Assembly (NCBI GenBank): GCA_045837725.1
Contig: JBEWZL010000300.1
Coordinates: 124,001-188,000 of the forward strand
Reading direction: 5' to 3'
Length of the DNA stretch: 64,000 nt
DNA from: Vermamoeba vermiformis
Taxonomy: Eukaryota > Tubulinea > Echinamoebida
Numbering within the stretch: position 1 is the stretch's first letter; each line of letters starts with the position of its first letter. Below, one piece after another: positions 47,259 to 58,729 of the stretch. Made by a program: the position numbers and the translations under genes. A model generated the notes under the pieces. That model did not search any database. It was not told where the DNA came from and worked only from the letters and a program-made list of their open reading frames with translations.

Positions 47259-48816
47259 CTAGTTCGGACAGCAATGATTCACGTCACTATTCGTTAATGG
47301 AATTTTTAGCGCTGCTGACATGGCATTAACGAGCTTTTTGACATTTTTTGGTCTCTGATCGACGTTCTGTTTCAGCAGCGCATCCACAACTCGCGTTATA
47401 TGTATGTCCATCGCTTCAGGCGACGTATCCAGCATATTTGTCGAATTAGTTTCAGCTTGAGTCTTATTCTCTGCATTTTCAGCGGATCCAGGATCAGTTG
47501 CGACCACATCTGACTTTTGTGGTGTGTTTTGATTAGAATTAGTTTGCTTAATGTTCTTCTTAGTATCCTTTGGTGCCATTAAATCCGAGAAATCAAGCAA
47601 ACTCGAGCAATTAACTTTTGACGAAAGATCCATCATACTTTTCAATCCTTCTTCAAAAATATATGACACTCTTCCTATAAAATAGAGTGTTAATTTCAAT
47701 AATATAGTACTATAATATCATAATTTCACTATGATAGGGCTATTACGTACCTAACATTCGTAATTGAATGGCCACGTTTTTCAATCCTTTATCCCGCGAG
47801 ACAATTAAGAAAGGAACATTCTTCGGCACATTTTGATGTAATATTCCGCTATAGAATGCTAATGCGAAGTCACTGGCATTAGGTCCGATCACTTCTCCTG
47901 CATAAATAATTCTAAGGCGGCGGGTTTTGTACATCTCCGAAAAAGCTGGTAAATGGGTCGTAGGAACCTTAGGTAATGCTATATTATATTATAATATTAA
48001 TGTTAATCCTATTTTTGATGTTGGTTTAACGTACATGGACCTCCAAATAAATAGACAACAATTGATTCTGACTTGAGATCCGTTATTTTTTCGAATTCGC
48101 TGGAGCAATTATCTACATCGAAGAATATTATATGAGTGGTGCCTGGCTCAGCTGTTAATAGCTCTTCGTAACTCATTTTCTTTTGATTTTCAATGAACTG
48201 TTTATTCGCTTCAACTTCTTCTTGAAATCTATCAACAAATAACTTCTGTTGATTAGCTAAATATTAAGATTATATTAATACTGTAAGTACACTATATTAT
48301 TAGACTTACGATCGAGATTGGGATTGAAATTTTCTGAGACGATTAAATTCAACGGTAATTTTTCTTGATCTGCTTTAGCCATTTTAATAGCAACAGCAAC
48401 GCTGCGCTTTTCCAATTGAATTTGTTCGGCTTTTGCCAATTGTTGTGCTAATTCTTCGTCATTCAAGCTCGGTGACGTGTCAATCTAAAATCATCATTAT
48501 TTCTCAAGTCTTTAAACAGTTCTAAACTCGTTGATAATATTTTTAATATTTCGTTATCCTATCATATTATATTTATACACGATTTATTATACAGAATCAA
48601 TTTATGACGATTTTTAGATCGAGAAATTCACTAGAACAATAAATCTACGGCTAAAGCGGCTAGTCACGGTTTACATTGCTATTATAATATTACCTTTGTA
48701 TTTTTAGGCTCCGTTTCATCGTGAATAGTCACATGGGCTATCAGCTCGTCGATAGGAAACGGGATCATGCAAAAAGGGCAGTTCTCCACAGCTACCTCTT
48801 GCACATTTGTTTGCAT
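47259..48816 (-). CDS. Zinc-finger protein with PIN-like domain
   Basis: Five exons (48816-48694, 48484-48310, 48256-48035, 47978-47751, 47674-47259), 387 residues in phase. Residues 13-35 form a Cx2C...Hx3H finger (CPFCMIPFPIDELIAHVTIH) of the UBZ/C2H2 type. A Gln/Glu/Ala helix (LNDEELAQQLAKAEQIQ) resembles ubiquitin-binding or UIM-like segments. The middle carries PIN-like acidic motifs (IIFFDVDNCSSEF, NASDFALAFYSG, FLIVSRDKGLKNVA), the layout of a metal-dependent RNase fold. The C-terminal 140 residues are polar and disordered with a Cys pair at the end. A ubiquitin-linked nuclease is suggested by these parts, not proven. It lies upstream of the CLU-LRR gene on the same strand, 260 bp away. 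Confidence 0.7.
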
Positions 48817-49585
48817 AGCGATAGATAATAAACAATACTACTGTTGTTTCTGTAAAGCAAGTTAATGCTCTAATTAAAACTGCAGAAAGAAAAATGGGGT
48901 TTGGGACGCACGTGCCACAAAACTAGTGTTTCAATTAATATGCCACGTAATCCCACAACACCAAAATATAATTTACACAATTATAGCCAAGTTAAAGGAA
49001 TGACATGGGTGACGAACGCGCAGTCAGCTTACGTAAGTTTTTTCATGGTCCAATTTTAGTTTTACAATTAATATTAATTTCTCTCTAGCCATAATTAATA
49101 GTGCTTTTTTTATGAATTTTGTGCTTGAAATAAGCTTCTTTGCTTACAAGTTTTTTTTTTAAGGATTTAACATTTATTCAAACCTTATCGAGCCTACACA
49201 GCTCTTGATATTAATAACACTATTCCAATTAACCCGAAATATTGTGTTATTTCAGCGGACACAATTAATTAAAGATTAAGTTCTGTGCTCGAAAGCACAC
49301 GTTGTTCGATGGGCACTTTTTTTATTTCTAGACAATCGTTTATCAAATCTGCTTATTGTGATATGCACCTTACCATGCCTCGTATATTTGCACTATGATC
49401 GGGACAATTCTACTCACAGAATCTTTTTAACACGTGAACCAAGTAGATCTCATTTGATTTGACAACTGATGACAAAATCTTTGCCGAAATTCAAGTCCAA
49501 TAATCTATTTTAACGTATTCTCAAGACCGAGACCACCTCTAATTGTATATTAAGCTGTCCAAGTTAACAGCCGCTGGATCCGGAA
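48817..49585. promoter_or_regulatory. Divergent promoter region, zinc-finger PIN / Cys-rich membrane protein
   Basis: About 770 bp, AT-rich, between divergent genes. No ORF or RNA gene recognised; CACGTG-containing words occur at about 48910 and 49432. Confidence 0.45.
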
Positions 49586-51321
49586 ATGAATCAAATCTTT
49601 AGAGGACTCACACTGCTATCGGTCTATTTATTCCTGTTATTATCCTTTGTATATTCAACAGATTTTAATTTGCCAGCTGGCAGCGCGCCAAGTCCTCCGA
49701 GTGCCTGTTGTGGATCTGATAGCTCCACCACATATTTTGATGTACGTTATTTTCGTTTTTAGCTCGACGAAAAGAAGAAAATTAATTGCTTATGCTGCTA
49801 TTAGGTTGGATCTGTTACATTTGTGGATATCTCTCCAGCAGGAAGGAAAATTCGAGTCTCTACGTCAATCGGATTCAGAAGCTTCTGCGCAGGCCTTACG
49901 TAATTATTCAAAAATTCCATATATTCAAACATTTAACTCTAATATCTAATTTCATAGAATTTGTTTGAACGACAATTGCAATACAACTTTCAGTAGTACG
50001 TTAACTCCAGCCGAATGTCCGCCAGCTGACTGCACAATACCTGCTCCTCTTCAAACTTCAGAGGTGGTGTTCGATGTGACCGCATTTAAGCCTAATGAAA
50101 CCAACACATTGACGTTCAATAGCCCGACTTGTTCGAGCATTTCCACCGCAACCCCGAATGAGTTCTTTGTAATGTCAATAGGTAACTCTCATCATGCTTA
50201 ATGATTATCATATCTTAACATTATGTATGTTAGTTACTTGCGGGGATACCATAGTCGAAACTGGCGAACAGTGTGATAGCGTTGTCGGATGTGATCCGGA
50301 CACGTGCCAGTGCATGCGTGGTTACGAACCATTAGCTAACAACACGTAAGTGGTGTATATAATTGTAGCATGTATATTATTCGATGACTTAAATGCGAAA
50401 CTTTTTCAGTTGTTTGCGTACTTGCGGCGATGGCGTACTTCAACCTCAATTCGGCGAAGAATGTGACGGCGGTGCTCATTGTATTGATTGTTTGTGCGAA
50501 CCAAATTACGATCCCATTGGTCAAGTTTATTGTCGCACTTGCGGCAACAATATTTTAGATGAACCTGAAGAATGTGACGGAGGTGCTGGATGCGACAACT
50601 GTACTTGCACGACAGGTACGAGTAATGAGTTAACTATAGCACTATAATTAATTAATATATGCCATTAGGCTATGTGGCTGCAAATAGTACTTCTTGCTCG
50701 TTGTGTGGCAATGATCACCTGGACAGTGGAGAGCAATGTGAAGTCGGCCATTCGGGCTGCAGCAGTAACTGCACATGTGGCGCGGGATATTACAGCGCTA
50801 CTCCAGCCGCCAAGGACTGTCTATTGAAGTGCGGCAACGGCGTCATTGATGAAGGTGAAAGTTGTGAGGTTGGTGGCAATGGCTGCAGTGACACGTGTCA
50901 ATGTCAAAGCGATTACACGGCCAACATACCTCCGACTAAGGACTGCATCAGCGCACTCGTAGTAGACCCCGGCGTCGATCCAAGGGCAGGCACGATCGCT
51001 GGCGCAGTGATTGGCAGTGTGTTGGGCACTGGTCTCATTGCCCTCGGTGTCATGTACTACCTGTACCGCAGAAACAAGAAAGCAGCCAAGAAAGCAAACG
51101 TCAAGAGCGACAAGTCAGAGCACGAAGAAGAACTAGTAGATAATAGGGCTCGTCAAGAACGCGTGCAAACTGAAGGTTCGGTGGTCTCGGACAGATCCGG
51201 CACGCAGTTGACGAGCGGCAACGATACTTCAACGACTGAGCATTCGGGTACTGCCACGACTGACTCGTACTTGCCTACAAAATCTAAGACTGATTTGGAA
51301 CGTTCTGAAGATATTCTATAA
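49586..51321 (+). CDS. Type I membrane protein with DUF4215-like Cys-rich repeats
   Basis: Six exons (49586-49741, 49805-49899, 49958-50181, 50234-50345, 50410-50615, 50669-51321), 481 residues in phase. A signal peptide (LLSVYLFLLLSFVYS) is followed by an N-terminal beta domain of about 140 residues, then five CGxxxxxxxEECDxG-type repeats (CGDGVLQPQFGEECDGG, CGNNILDEPEECDGG, CGNDHLDSGEQCEVG, CGNGVIDEGESCEVG). One GxxxG-rich transmembrane helix (AGAVIGSVLGTGLIALGVMYYLY) precedes a basic stop-transfer and a Ser/Thr/Glu-rich cytosolic tail with possible phosphosites. DUF4215-like repeats are common in ciliate and alga surface proteins and in myxobacteria. A receptor or adhesion role is inferred. 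One exon contains a TGACACGTGTCA copy at 50889. Confidence 0.75.
50889..50900. repeat. TGACACGTGTCA palindrome, copy 5
   Basis: Exact copy, unusually inside a coding exon (encoding SDTCQ of a Cys-rich repeat), so this one may be coincidental. Confidence 0.6.
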
Positions 51322-51546
51322 CACAAGCCAAACACATCCGCTGTAATTCTATAACGTAAATTTCATTACAACCACAAACGGGATCTAGTCGAACAACACA
51401 ACTGAAAGATTTTCTTTTCATGATTATACATGCTCATATATTTAGAGAAGTTGCCTTAGGACTTCTGGGCTTAATTTGAAAGATAGAAATTTGGATTTTT
51501 CGTTAGAACGAGCACTAGTCTCATTGTATTATTATCGCTGAACAAG

Positions 51547-52069
51547 ATGATGCTCGGCAAAGACAAAGCTACAGTATTTTATCAAGCATTAGAGCTCCTA
51601 CATTCGCCGGATCCAGAGAGCGAGAAAAAATTGCTTGGATTATTGACAGAGGCATCAAATAATTTTGGTAATTTTTATAGGCGTTGAATAATAATTACTA
51701 TTTATAAATAATTCGGTTTTAGCAATATTTGATACCATTTAATACTATAAATTATTTAATACAAATTTGAATTGAGCAGATCTGGTCTAAATGCAATGAT
51801 AACCCTATTTAATTATTATAGATGCAACACGTAAGCAACAAGCAGCTCGTTCAACCTCTTCATCAGCGTTAAAACCAAATCCAGTCATTCCAGTCCAACC
51901 AAAATCACTTTTGACGACTAACGAAGTCATAACGGAGGCTGAAGATAATACTAATAATACAGACAATAATAATAAATTAAGAACACCACCGCCAAAGCCA
52001 CCACATTCGCATTTGAGCGGAAGTCCTCAACCAAATCCACCTAAAAAACGAACCACACAAATGATTTGA
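51547..52069 (+). CDS. Small Pro/Asn-rich hypothetical protein
   Basis: Two exons (51547-51667, 51822-52069), 122 residues in phase. The first 40 residues form a helix (ATVFYQALELLHSPDPESEK) ending LTEASNNF. The rest is low complexity with poly-Asn/Asp and PPPKPPHSH and PNPPKKR motifs, possibly SH3-binding. No family recognised. The short helical head could be a dimerisation segment. Confidence 0.55.
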
Positions 52070-52218
52070 ATCGACGATACTATACCAACATTATAGTATA
52101 TACTTGTACATAGTAATGTAAAACTAAGCCAAATTTCTGGCTCTTGCAAGCATTCCAGCAAAAAATCTTCTCGATCTTCTAGAACACCAAGACAAACGCC
52201 ACAAAACTCGCGGATTTT

Positions 52219-53936
52219 ATGAGAAGTATTATACACGGCGTTATGAAGGCAATTAAAGTCACGCAACACGGTGGTCCCGATGTTTTAAAGCTTGAAGATC
52301 AAGTTCCGATCCCACAACCAGGTCCTAATCAGGTATAAATTAATAATATAATATTTATTATATTGCACGCATTAATTTAAAACAAAAGTTTACTATGATT
52401 GTCAATTTTATTAAATATCTAACCTTAATTTTTACTTGTAAAGTTTTTCTGAGGGTACATCCACTCTATTTTTATCAAATATATGAAATTTATTCTTACA
52501 AAATTATATTATACAGGTACTAGTTAAAATCTTGGCTACCGGAGTAAATCCGGTCGAAACTTATCTTCGTGCTGGCACAAACAATTACACAGTCAAAGTA
52601 AGACCTATAACGAAAATATTACTTGATAATATTAATAATATTAATATCGTATTATTAGTTCCCTTGGACTCCGGGCAATGACGGATGTGGATCCGTGGAG
52701 CACATCGGTGAAAATGTGAAAAATATTAAGGTGAGTAAAACGATCTATCTATTAGACCTTATTTATTGTAGATGTCCAAATATGGTAATAACATTGCCGT
52801 CCTAGGTCGGCGACAGCGTTTATCTTTCAGGCAGCGAGACGGGCACCTACGCACAATTCTCGTTGTGTGACGCGAACAAAGTGCACAAATTACCGCCGCA
52901 TGTCACACCTGAACAAGGGTACGTGTCAAACTGTTCTAATAATTCCGCTGTACTTTGACACGTGTCATCCAAAATGTCAAAGTTGTTTTTAGCTGAGATC
53001 GACTAACGCTAACATTCTGGTATATTTAGCGCGTGTTTGTGGATACCTTATGCCACGGCCTACCACGCCATATTTCAACGAGCCAATCTACGACCGCGTG
53101 AAACAATTCTCGTGCACGGAGCATCGGGAGGAGTAGGTATTGCAACACTTCAACTGGCACGTGCTCACGGAGCCACCGTGATTGGCACTGCTGGTACTGA
53201 AGAGGGTCTCAAGATGATATTGCAGCAAGGTAATTCTGCTCGAAAAATTGCCTTATAAGGAAAATGACACGTGCCAAACATGGCACTTCACACTACCCTC
53301 TAGGCCAGTCATACTAATTGACCGTTCATAGGCGCTCATCACGCGTTTAATCACAAGTCTGAAGGCTACATTGAGGCAATTAAAAAAGTGACTGAAGGTC
53401 GCGGTGTGGATGTGGTCGCAGAAATGTTGGCCAACGTCAATTTGGACAAAGATCTCAAGTTGTTAGCTGAAAATGGTCGCGTGGCTGTTATTGGTAACCG
53501 CGGGAGAATTGAAATAGATCCTAGGTAACAATACAGCAATTCTAATGCTTTTCCAGATCTAACTTTATTCCGCAGAGATCTGATGGCAAGACGTGCGCAA
53601 GTGTTAGGCGTGCAATTAGGAAAAGCAACACCTGCTGAACGGTATAGTCATATAGAGCTCTATATTTAAAATCTTCCTTGATCTTACGTTATTTTTTTCA
53701 GCGAGGACATAATCAGCGCTATTTACGCCGGGCTTGAGAAAGGAATTGTCGATCCTATTGTATATAAGCAACTTCCTTTATCTAAGGTATATATATTTAT
53801 ATTTACGATGTGCTATTATTACAGCTAGCAATTGCTAATCAATTTTTTATTCAAGGCTGATGTTGCGCATCAAGAAATTATTAATCCGCCCAATGGGGCC
53901 ACAGGCAAGATTATTCTCAAGCCTTGGGAGGTTTAA
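52219..53936 (+). CDS. CRYZ: Quinone oxidoreductase, zeta-crystallin type
   Basis: Nine exons give 334 residues in phase from the ATG at 52219; an alternative in-frame ATG is at 52243 ([11 protein letters not shown]). The enzyme is a zinc-free medium-chain reductase that reduces quinones with NADPH and can bind AU-rich RNA in animals. Landmarks are [37 protein letters not shown], the dinucleotide-binding [39 protein letters not shown] and [15 protein letters not shown]. No structural zinc Cys cluster is present, which separates it from alcohol dehydrogenases. No targeting signal is clear. Introns are short, and one carries a TGACACGTGTCA palindrome. Confidence 0.93.
52956..52967. repeat. TGACACGTGTCA palindrome, copy 6
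   Basis: Exact copy in an intron of the quinone reductase gene. A one-mismatch version (TGACACGTGCCA) lies in the next intron, near 53266. Confidence 0.8.
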
Positions 53937-54082
53937 ATAAAGACGCTTCTTATATTATTAATCTCTGTGTCACGTGCCTGACAACAAAGTGCATCCAACT
54001 GCTAATCCAAACTTGAATTTTTTCCTTGTCAACGTAATGAACACTGCTCGTATTGATAACACAAAGTTAATTAAATCGCATC

Positions 54083-55272
54083 ATGGAATATTCTTTGGAT
54101 GATTTTAACATTGTAGAGCGGCTAGGAAAAGCCAGTAAGGGTAAGTCAAATTGAAAAATTAGTTTATCCTTAGAATAATTTCAAAAGAGCTTTTATTCAT
54201 AAAATATAGTCTTACATATCACATTGTTTACAAATCTTCCAATTTTCGAATTATTTAAAATTAATTGTTAATTTTACAAGGATATTTTGGGATCAGAGCT
54301 GCAGTTTTTCGTGCTCAACGTCAAAATGTTGATTATGCATTAAAAATTATGACATATGACCGATATGATTTATACGAGCAAGAATATGGCACATTAATGA
54401 AACTTGAACCACATCCAAACGTCATAAAAGTGCATGGTATAATTAAACTCGCCAAATTCGATGAAAAAATAGAAGAAAAGCTGATAGGATTAACAAATGA
54501 AGAAATAAGAGCCTTAAGGTATTATAATTATGATAGTGTAAGCTATACTAAGTTATTTTATTTTTTGATAGAGGCTTGCCGTACATCCTAATCATTATTA
54601 TGGATTATTATCAATATAATTTCGAAGAATTTGTTCAAAATATGCCACGACCTCTCGCAGAAGCAATAGCAGTCCAAATATTGATTCAAATATTCGAAGG
54701 TTTAAAGCACTTACTTGGCAACAACATTGTGCACCGAGATCTGAAGCCAGATAACATACTCTTGTCTTACGATGCTATAGAAGGCACTACTATCAAAGGT
54801 CTTCGCGGTGTATTGACGGATTTTGGCACTCACTTGACAAAACTATCAATCGATACTTCGAAACCGGGAGATCGCGCGCTGCTCAAAATACCAAAAGGCG
54901 CTGAATATCTTCGCGCACCAGAAGCATGGCCTCCTTCATCTCGAAATACTGCAGTAAGTAATCTATTTTTAGTTTTGTAATAAAGCGGAGTTACTGAGTA
55001 CAAAAAAATTAAAATAGGCAATCGTGGATTATCACAAATCTGATATATGGGCAATAGGACGAATATGTTATCAACTGTTTACAATCTCTGGTGCTGATTT
55101 ATTGCCTACAAACTTTAGTCGTAATGTTCCAGAACAATTGCCTTTTTTGGAAGATCTATATTCAGAACAATTTCGAAACCTTACACAATCTCTGTTACTT
55201 AAAGATCCTAAAATAAGACCTGGAGTTGATGAGATTCTATCAAAGCTGCACCAAATAGCTGAAAAGCAATAA
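54083..55272 (+). CDS. PINK1-like protein kinase
   Basis: Four exons (54083-54140, 54281-54518, 54572-54953, 55018-55272), 310 residues in phase. Kinase landmarks are a Gly-loop (LGKASKGYFG), VAIK-type lysine in YALKIM, HRD loop VHRDLKPDNILLS, DFG motif LTDFGTHLT, APE in RAPEAW and the F-helix SDIWAIG. Features specific to PINK1 are PHPNVIKVHG, a late LPYILIIIMDYY hinge, an insert after DNILL and the stretch IVDYHKSDIWAIGRICYQLF followed by a LPFLEDLY segment. The protein starts right at the kinase domain: the mitochondrial presequence and membrane segment of animal PINK1 are missing, and so is most of its C-terminal extension. It may be a cytosolic paralogue. It converges on the next gene with only 2 nt between stop codons. 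Confidence 0.72.
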
Positions 55273-55274
55273 AG

Positions 55275-58169
55275 CTAGTTGACGGCAGACTGTAGTACAG
55301 TTCGCTTTTGTTCGTCAACTTTCAGCGCGTCCCTAAATTAAACAAGTCAATTAGTATTGTATAAGATGCAGCTGTATATAGAGTTAACAATGGCCCAAAA
55401 AGCAGCTTCGTATCGGCAAAGAGCATAGGTCGTAGGATAAGACCGGATCTGGTACATACCTTTGAATATGCTTGATAGTTAGAGCCATGCCGTCAGTCTT
55501 CGAAGACCAATTGTTCATCATCGAATCAAAGTTATGAATGGAATCAACAATCGAGATCTTGAGAGGTCGCGCGTTCTCTATCAATCTGAGCCCAATGAAG
55601 TAGACTACTGAGAAGGGGTAGTTGGTCTGACTGCTCTTGAACGGTGTCACGAACGGAGTTATTCTTAAATCTCTATTCTGTTCTAAAGTCGCGACTAAGT
55701 TCACTATTCTGGATTCGATCCAGCCGGACCACAACGCAAAATCTTCAAACGTGATTGCGGAGATTGTCATCTGAATGAAGCTCGTATTCGTCGTAAAGAA
55801 GGTCTTGTCTTCTCCAAGCAATACGTTCCAATCCACGACCTCCTTATTCTCCTTGCATTTCTCCAGATAAAAATAGCTCGACTTCAATTGTTCCTGGACC
55901 AAAGTAGAGGTCGCTCGAGTAGCGTTACGAGTAATATTTCGATATGGCTTGCTCGGAGTAAGTATCGGCAACCATTCTTTGTCTCTTGCCTAATTTAGAC
56001 AATTACATATTAAGTAATCACGGGGCAAATCTCGGATATTTGATAAATTTTAGTTGTGACAATAAAATTAACGTACTTTCGGCCCTCCTTGAGTCTTGTA
56101 AGGGATTGGACTATCCGTGATGATTGATACACTGTTAGTGAGCCAACTCCAACGTGAGTACAACTCAAAGAAATGAAATATCAAGTCTTCAGGAGTTGCA
56201 TCTGGATGTAGCTGACAAACTCGCGTGACCATGACGTTAACGGATATTCCGCCAAGATAGCCCATAATACTCGAGTAAATATGCTTTTCTACGAGCGATT
56301 AGCTTTTTCAAACGCTCTTTGTACTTACTTTTGGCCCACTGTCTAATAACGTGCGCAACGAGCCGGAATTTTTCGATGTTTGGAATGTACTTGAGAAGGA
56401 CTTCTGTATCTTTAATGCCTATAATACGCATATTAGATGCATATACAGCGATAATTGATGCGTACCAGAAAGACTAGCAACACTTTGTTTGTCCATCCTG
56501 CGCATCTGAACTTCGTCAATGGAGAGAATGTCTGACGGTGATTTAATCAGTTGCGGATTAACTCCGACATAGAGGAGGTCAACCTGTATTCATTAGTATC
56601 AATATTATATGTACTCTTGCAATAGTATTCGTACCTTGACGCCGATAACATCCAACTTCAAGATCGGTACAACAGCATCTTCAATTCGCTACAATAGAAC
56701 CAATGAGATAAATAAGGCTAAGGCCATCAATCGATCACTTACACGAAGAACTTTAATGTCTTTGACTTTAGGAGTAAACTCTTGAATGGTGAGGAAGAAC
56801 TCTTGTTGCGACATGACGCTCAAGCACAAGATGTCAATGTCTGTTGATGGCGAGACCACACCGAGTCGGTACGAGCCTAACGTTAATAGTTTGAACTCCT
56901 CCTACAACAACAGTTAGGGCAGTGTTTTCTAATCAAGCAAACGTACCTCTTTGAAAAAATCGTTCAAATTGGTCTCAAGGACTTGAATAGCTCTCTCGCG
57001 CTTCTTCATTCCTTCTTCGCTTTCGAGAACGTTGATGTTTTGTAAGTAATCTGCCAGTTTGGCGGAATACAACTTGTCACTTTCTGCAGGCTGTTTTGGT
57101 GCTTCTTCTGCAGGCTTAACTTCGACTACCTGCTTCACGTCTTCGTTGGTATTATTGAGTGTCTTTTGTTCTTTAGTTTCTCGATCGAATGACATGTTGC
57201 AAATGAGTCCAAAGTGATCTGAAGGGAATAATTTCACCGTCTCTCCACCGCTCGTGAACTCGAACGACTCTTTGCCGATCATATCAATCGAGTCATATTT
57301 CCAACACTCCGCTAGTGATCTAACATAAATACGGTCGTATCTTCTTTGTCTTGAAGCTGCTCCTGGTGTATCAGTGTAATTGATTGTTGGATCGAAAGTG
57401 AAGCCTGGATCTGTTGGCTTGACTTGCTTCCAAACGTCTTGAAAATCAGGGCTAATTTCACCTTCTTCTTCTGGCTTATTTAGATTGAAGTCTCCGATCA
57501 TAAAGCAATCCACATCTGGAAATAGTTTAGCGCGTGTCAACCTCGTCGAGATCTCGTGTTCTTACTTGTATTATCTTTAGGGCACGTCTTTTCATATACA
57601 ACTTTGAGCTGATATGACCTCTTAGAGCCAGTATCGAGCTTGAATTTCGATTTGTCGCTGGTCAAGTGCAAGACAGGCACAAACACGGTCCTGCCATTCA
57701 ATGCGAATTCGCCAACTATTACTCGCTTGAACTTAGAGAACCTATTTCGAGGTCAATATTAATGCTGCAATGGATATATCACTTACTTCAAGGTAATGAG
57801 CTTAAATGGAAACTTGGAGAGCAACAACTGACCGTACGGATTCACTGTTGTGCCTTGGATAGAATCGGAAACGTAATAATTATTTTTTACCCAGTCTTCT
57901 CTTAATAATTGTATCAAAAAGCTTTGTGTCACTTCTTGAAGGCCGATAATATCTGCATTCGAATTTTGTAATATTTCTATTAATTTTGTAATGCGAGCGT
58001 TGCTTTGTTCTTTGCTTTTTTCGAACGTTGAAAATAATACGTTGTAAGTTAAAATTGATAATCTATCAATTTGTTGGTTCGCAAACGTGCTTCGTTGGTC
58101 GATCGAGATCCAATTATTTTCCTCGCCACTAAACTTGTAAGTTGGAAGCGAAGAGAAAAACTTGTCCAT
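55275..58169 (-). CDS. EEP nuclease / poly(A) polymerase fusion protein
   Basis: About ten exons, about 786 residues. The N-terminal 300 residues are an endonuclease/exonuclease/phosphatase domain: LSILTYNVLFS, DIIGLQEVTQ, GQLLLSKFPF, CFMIGDFNLN, RRYDRIYVRS and SDHFGLICNM give the Asn, Glu, Asp-Asn and Asp-His catalytic set. After a Lys/Glu linker comes a poly(A)-polymerase-type nucleotidyltransferase with LLTLGSYRLGVVSPSTDIDI (Gly-Ser and DxD), VDLLYV (likely third Asp), IRQWAKKKHIYSSIMGYLGG and a central helical domain (WSWLTN-V). The C-terminus is an RNA-binding-like domain. One polypeptide that can trim or remove an end group and add nucleotides suggests RNA 3'-end processing or repair. 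Start chosen at 58167-58169 (MDKFFSSLPTY). The last exon is 55275-55332. Confidence 0.85.
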
Positions 58170-58729
58170 AGTATCCAAAAGAGCGGATATTTAATCTAAA
58201 ATCAATTGATTTGTTAACTTCGATCTTGAATCTGAATTGTTCCTCTGCGTAAAGTTTACAAAATGATTCATACCTCGTGGTCGTGACGTTGGTGAAGATA
58301 AAATAACTACAATAGGCATAGATGTTGAGTTTGCTGTCAAGCGAAAGAAAAATGACAGAAAGGAATCACCAAGTTTTCATATGAAATGTCCCTTGCCTCG
58401 TGCCACGCCATAATTACATAGCAAAACTTCTAATTAGCATGTAATTTGCTCAATCCAATATAAATTTCGAATCTTTACCGAACAGACATCTTGAGTCGTT
58501 CGAGTAGTTTGAGCTCGGCTATCACTCCGGTACAACTGCCGAGGGCAATAAGCGCATTTAAAAGGGATGCCGATAATTAAGTAACCACGTGATTTCGGTG
58601 AGGTCTTCGGACATTTTTGGGGTTTTTGTACTCCCACAAAAAAATCCGGGTTGGGGAGATAAAAACGGAAGCTCAAACGGTTTTTTCATTCACTTTTTTT
58701 CAAGCCTCTTATCAACAACACACGAGAAA
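58170..58729. promoter_or_regulatory. Divergent promoter region, EEP-PAP / Cys-rich surface protein
   Basis: About 560 bp between divergent start codons, AT-rich, no ORF or RNA gene recognised. The 150 bp before the + strand gene are richer in C/T, perhaps its 5'UTR. Confidence 0.45.
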
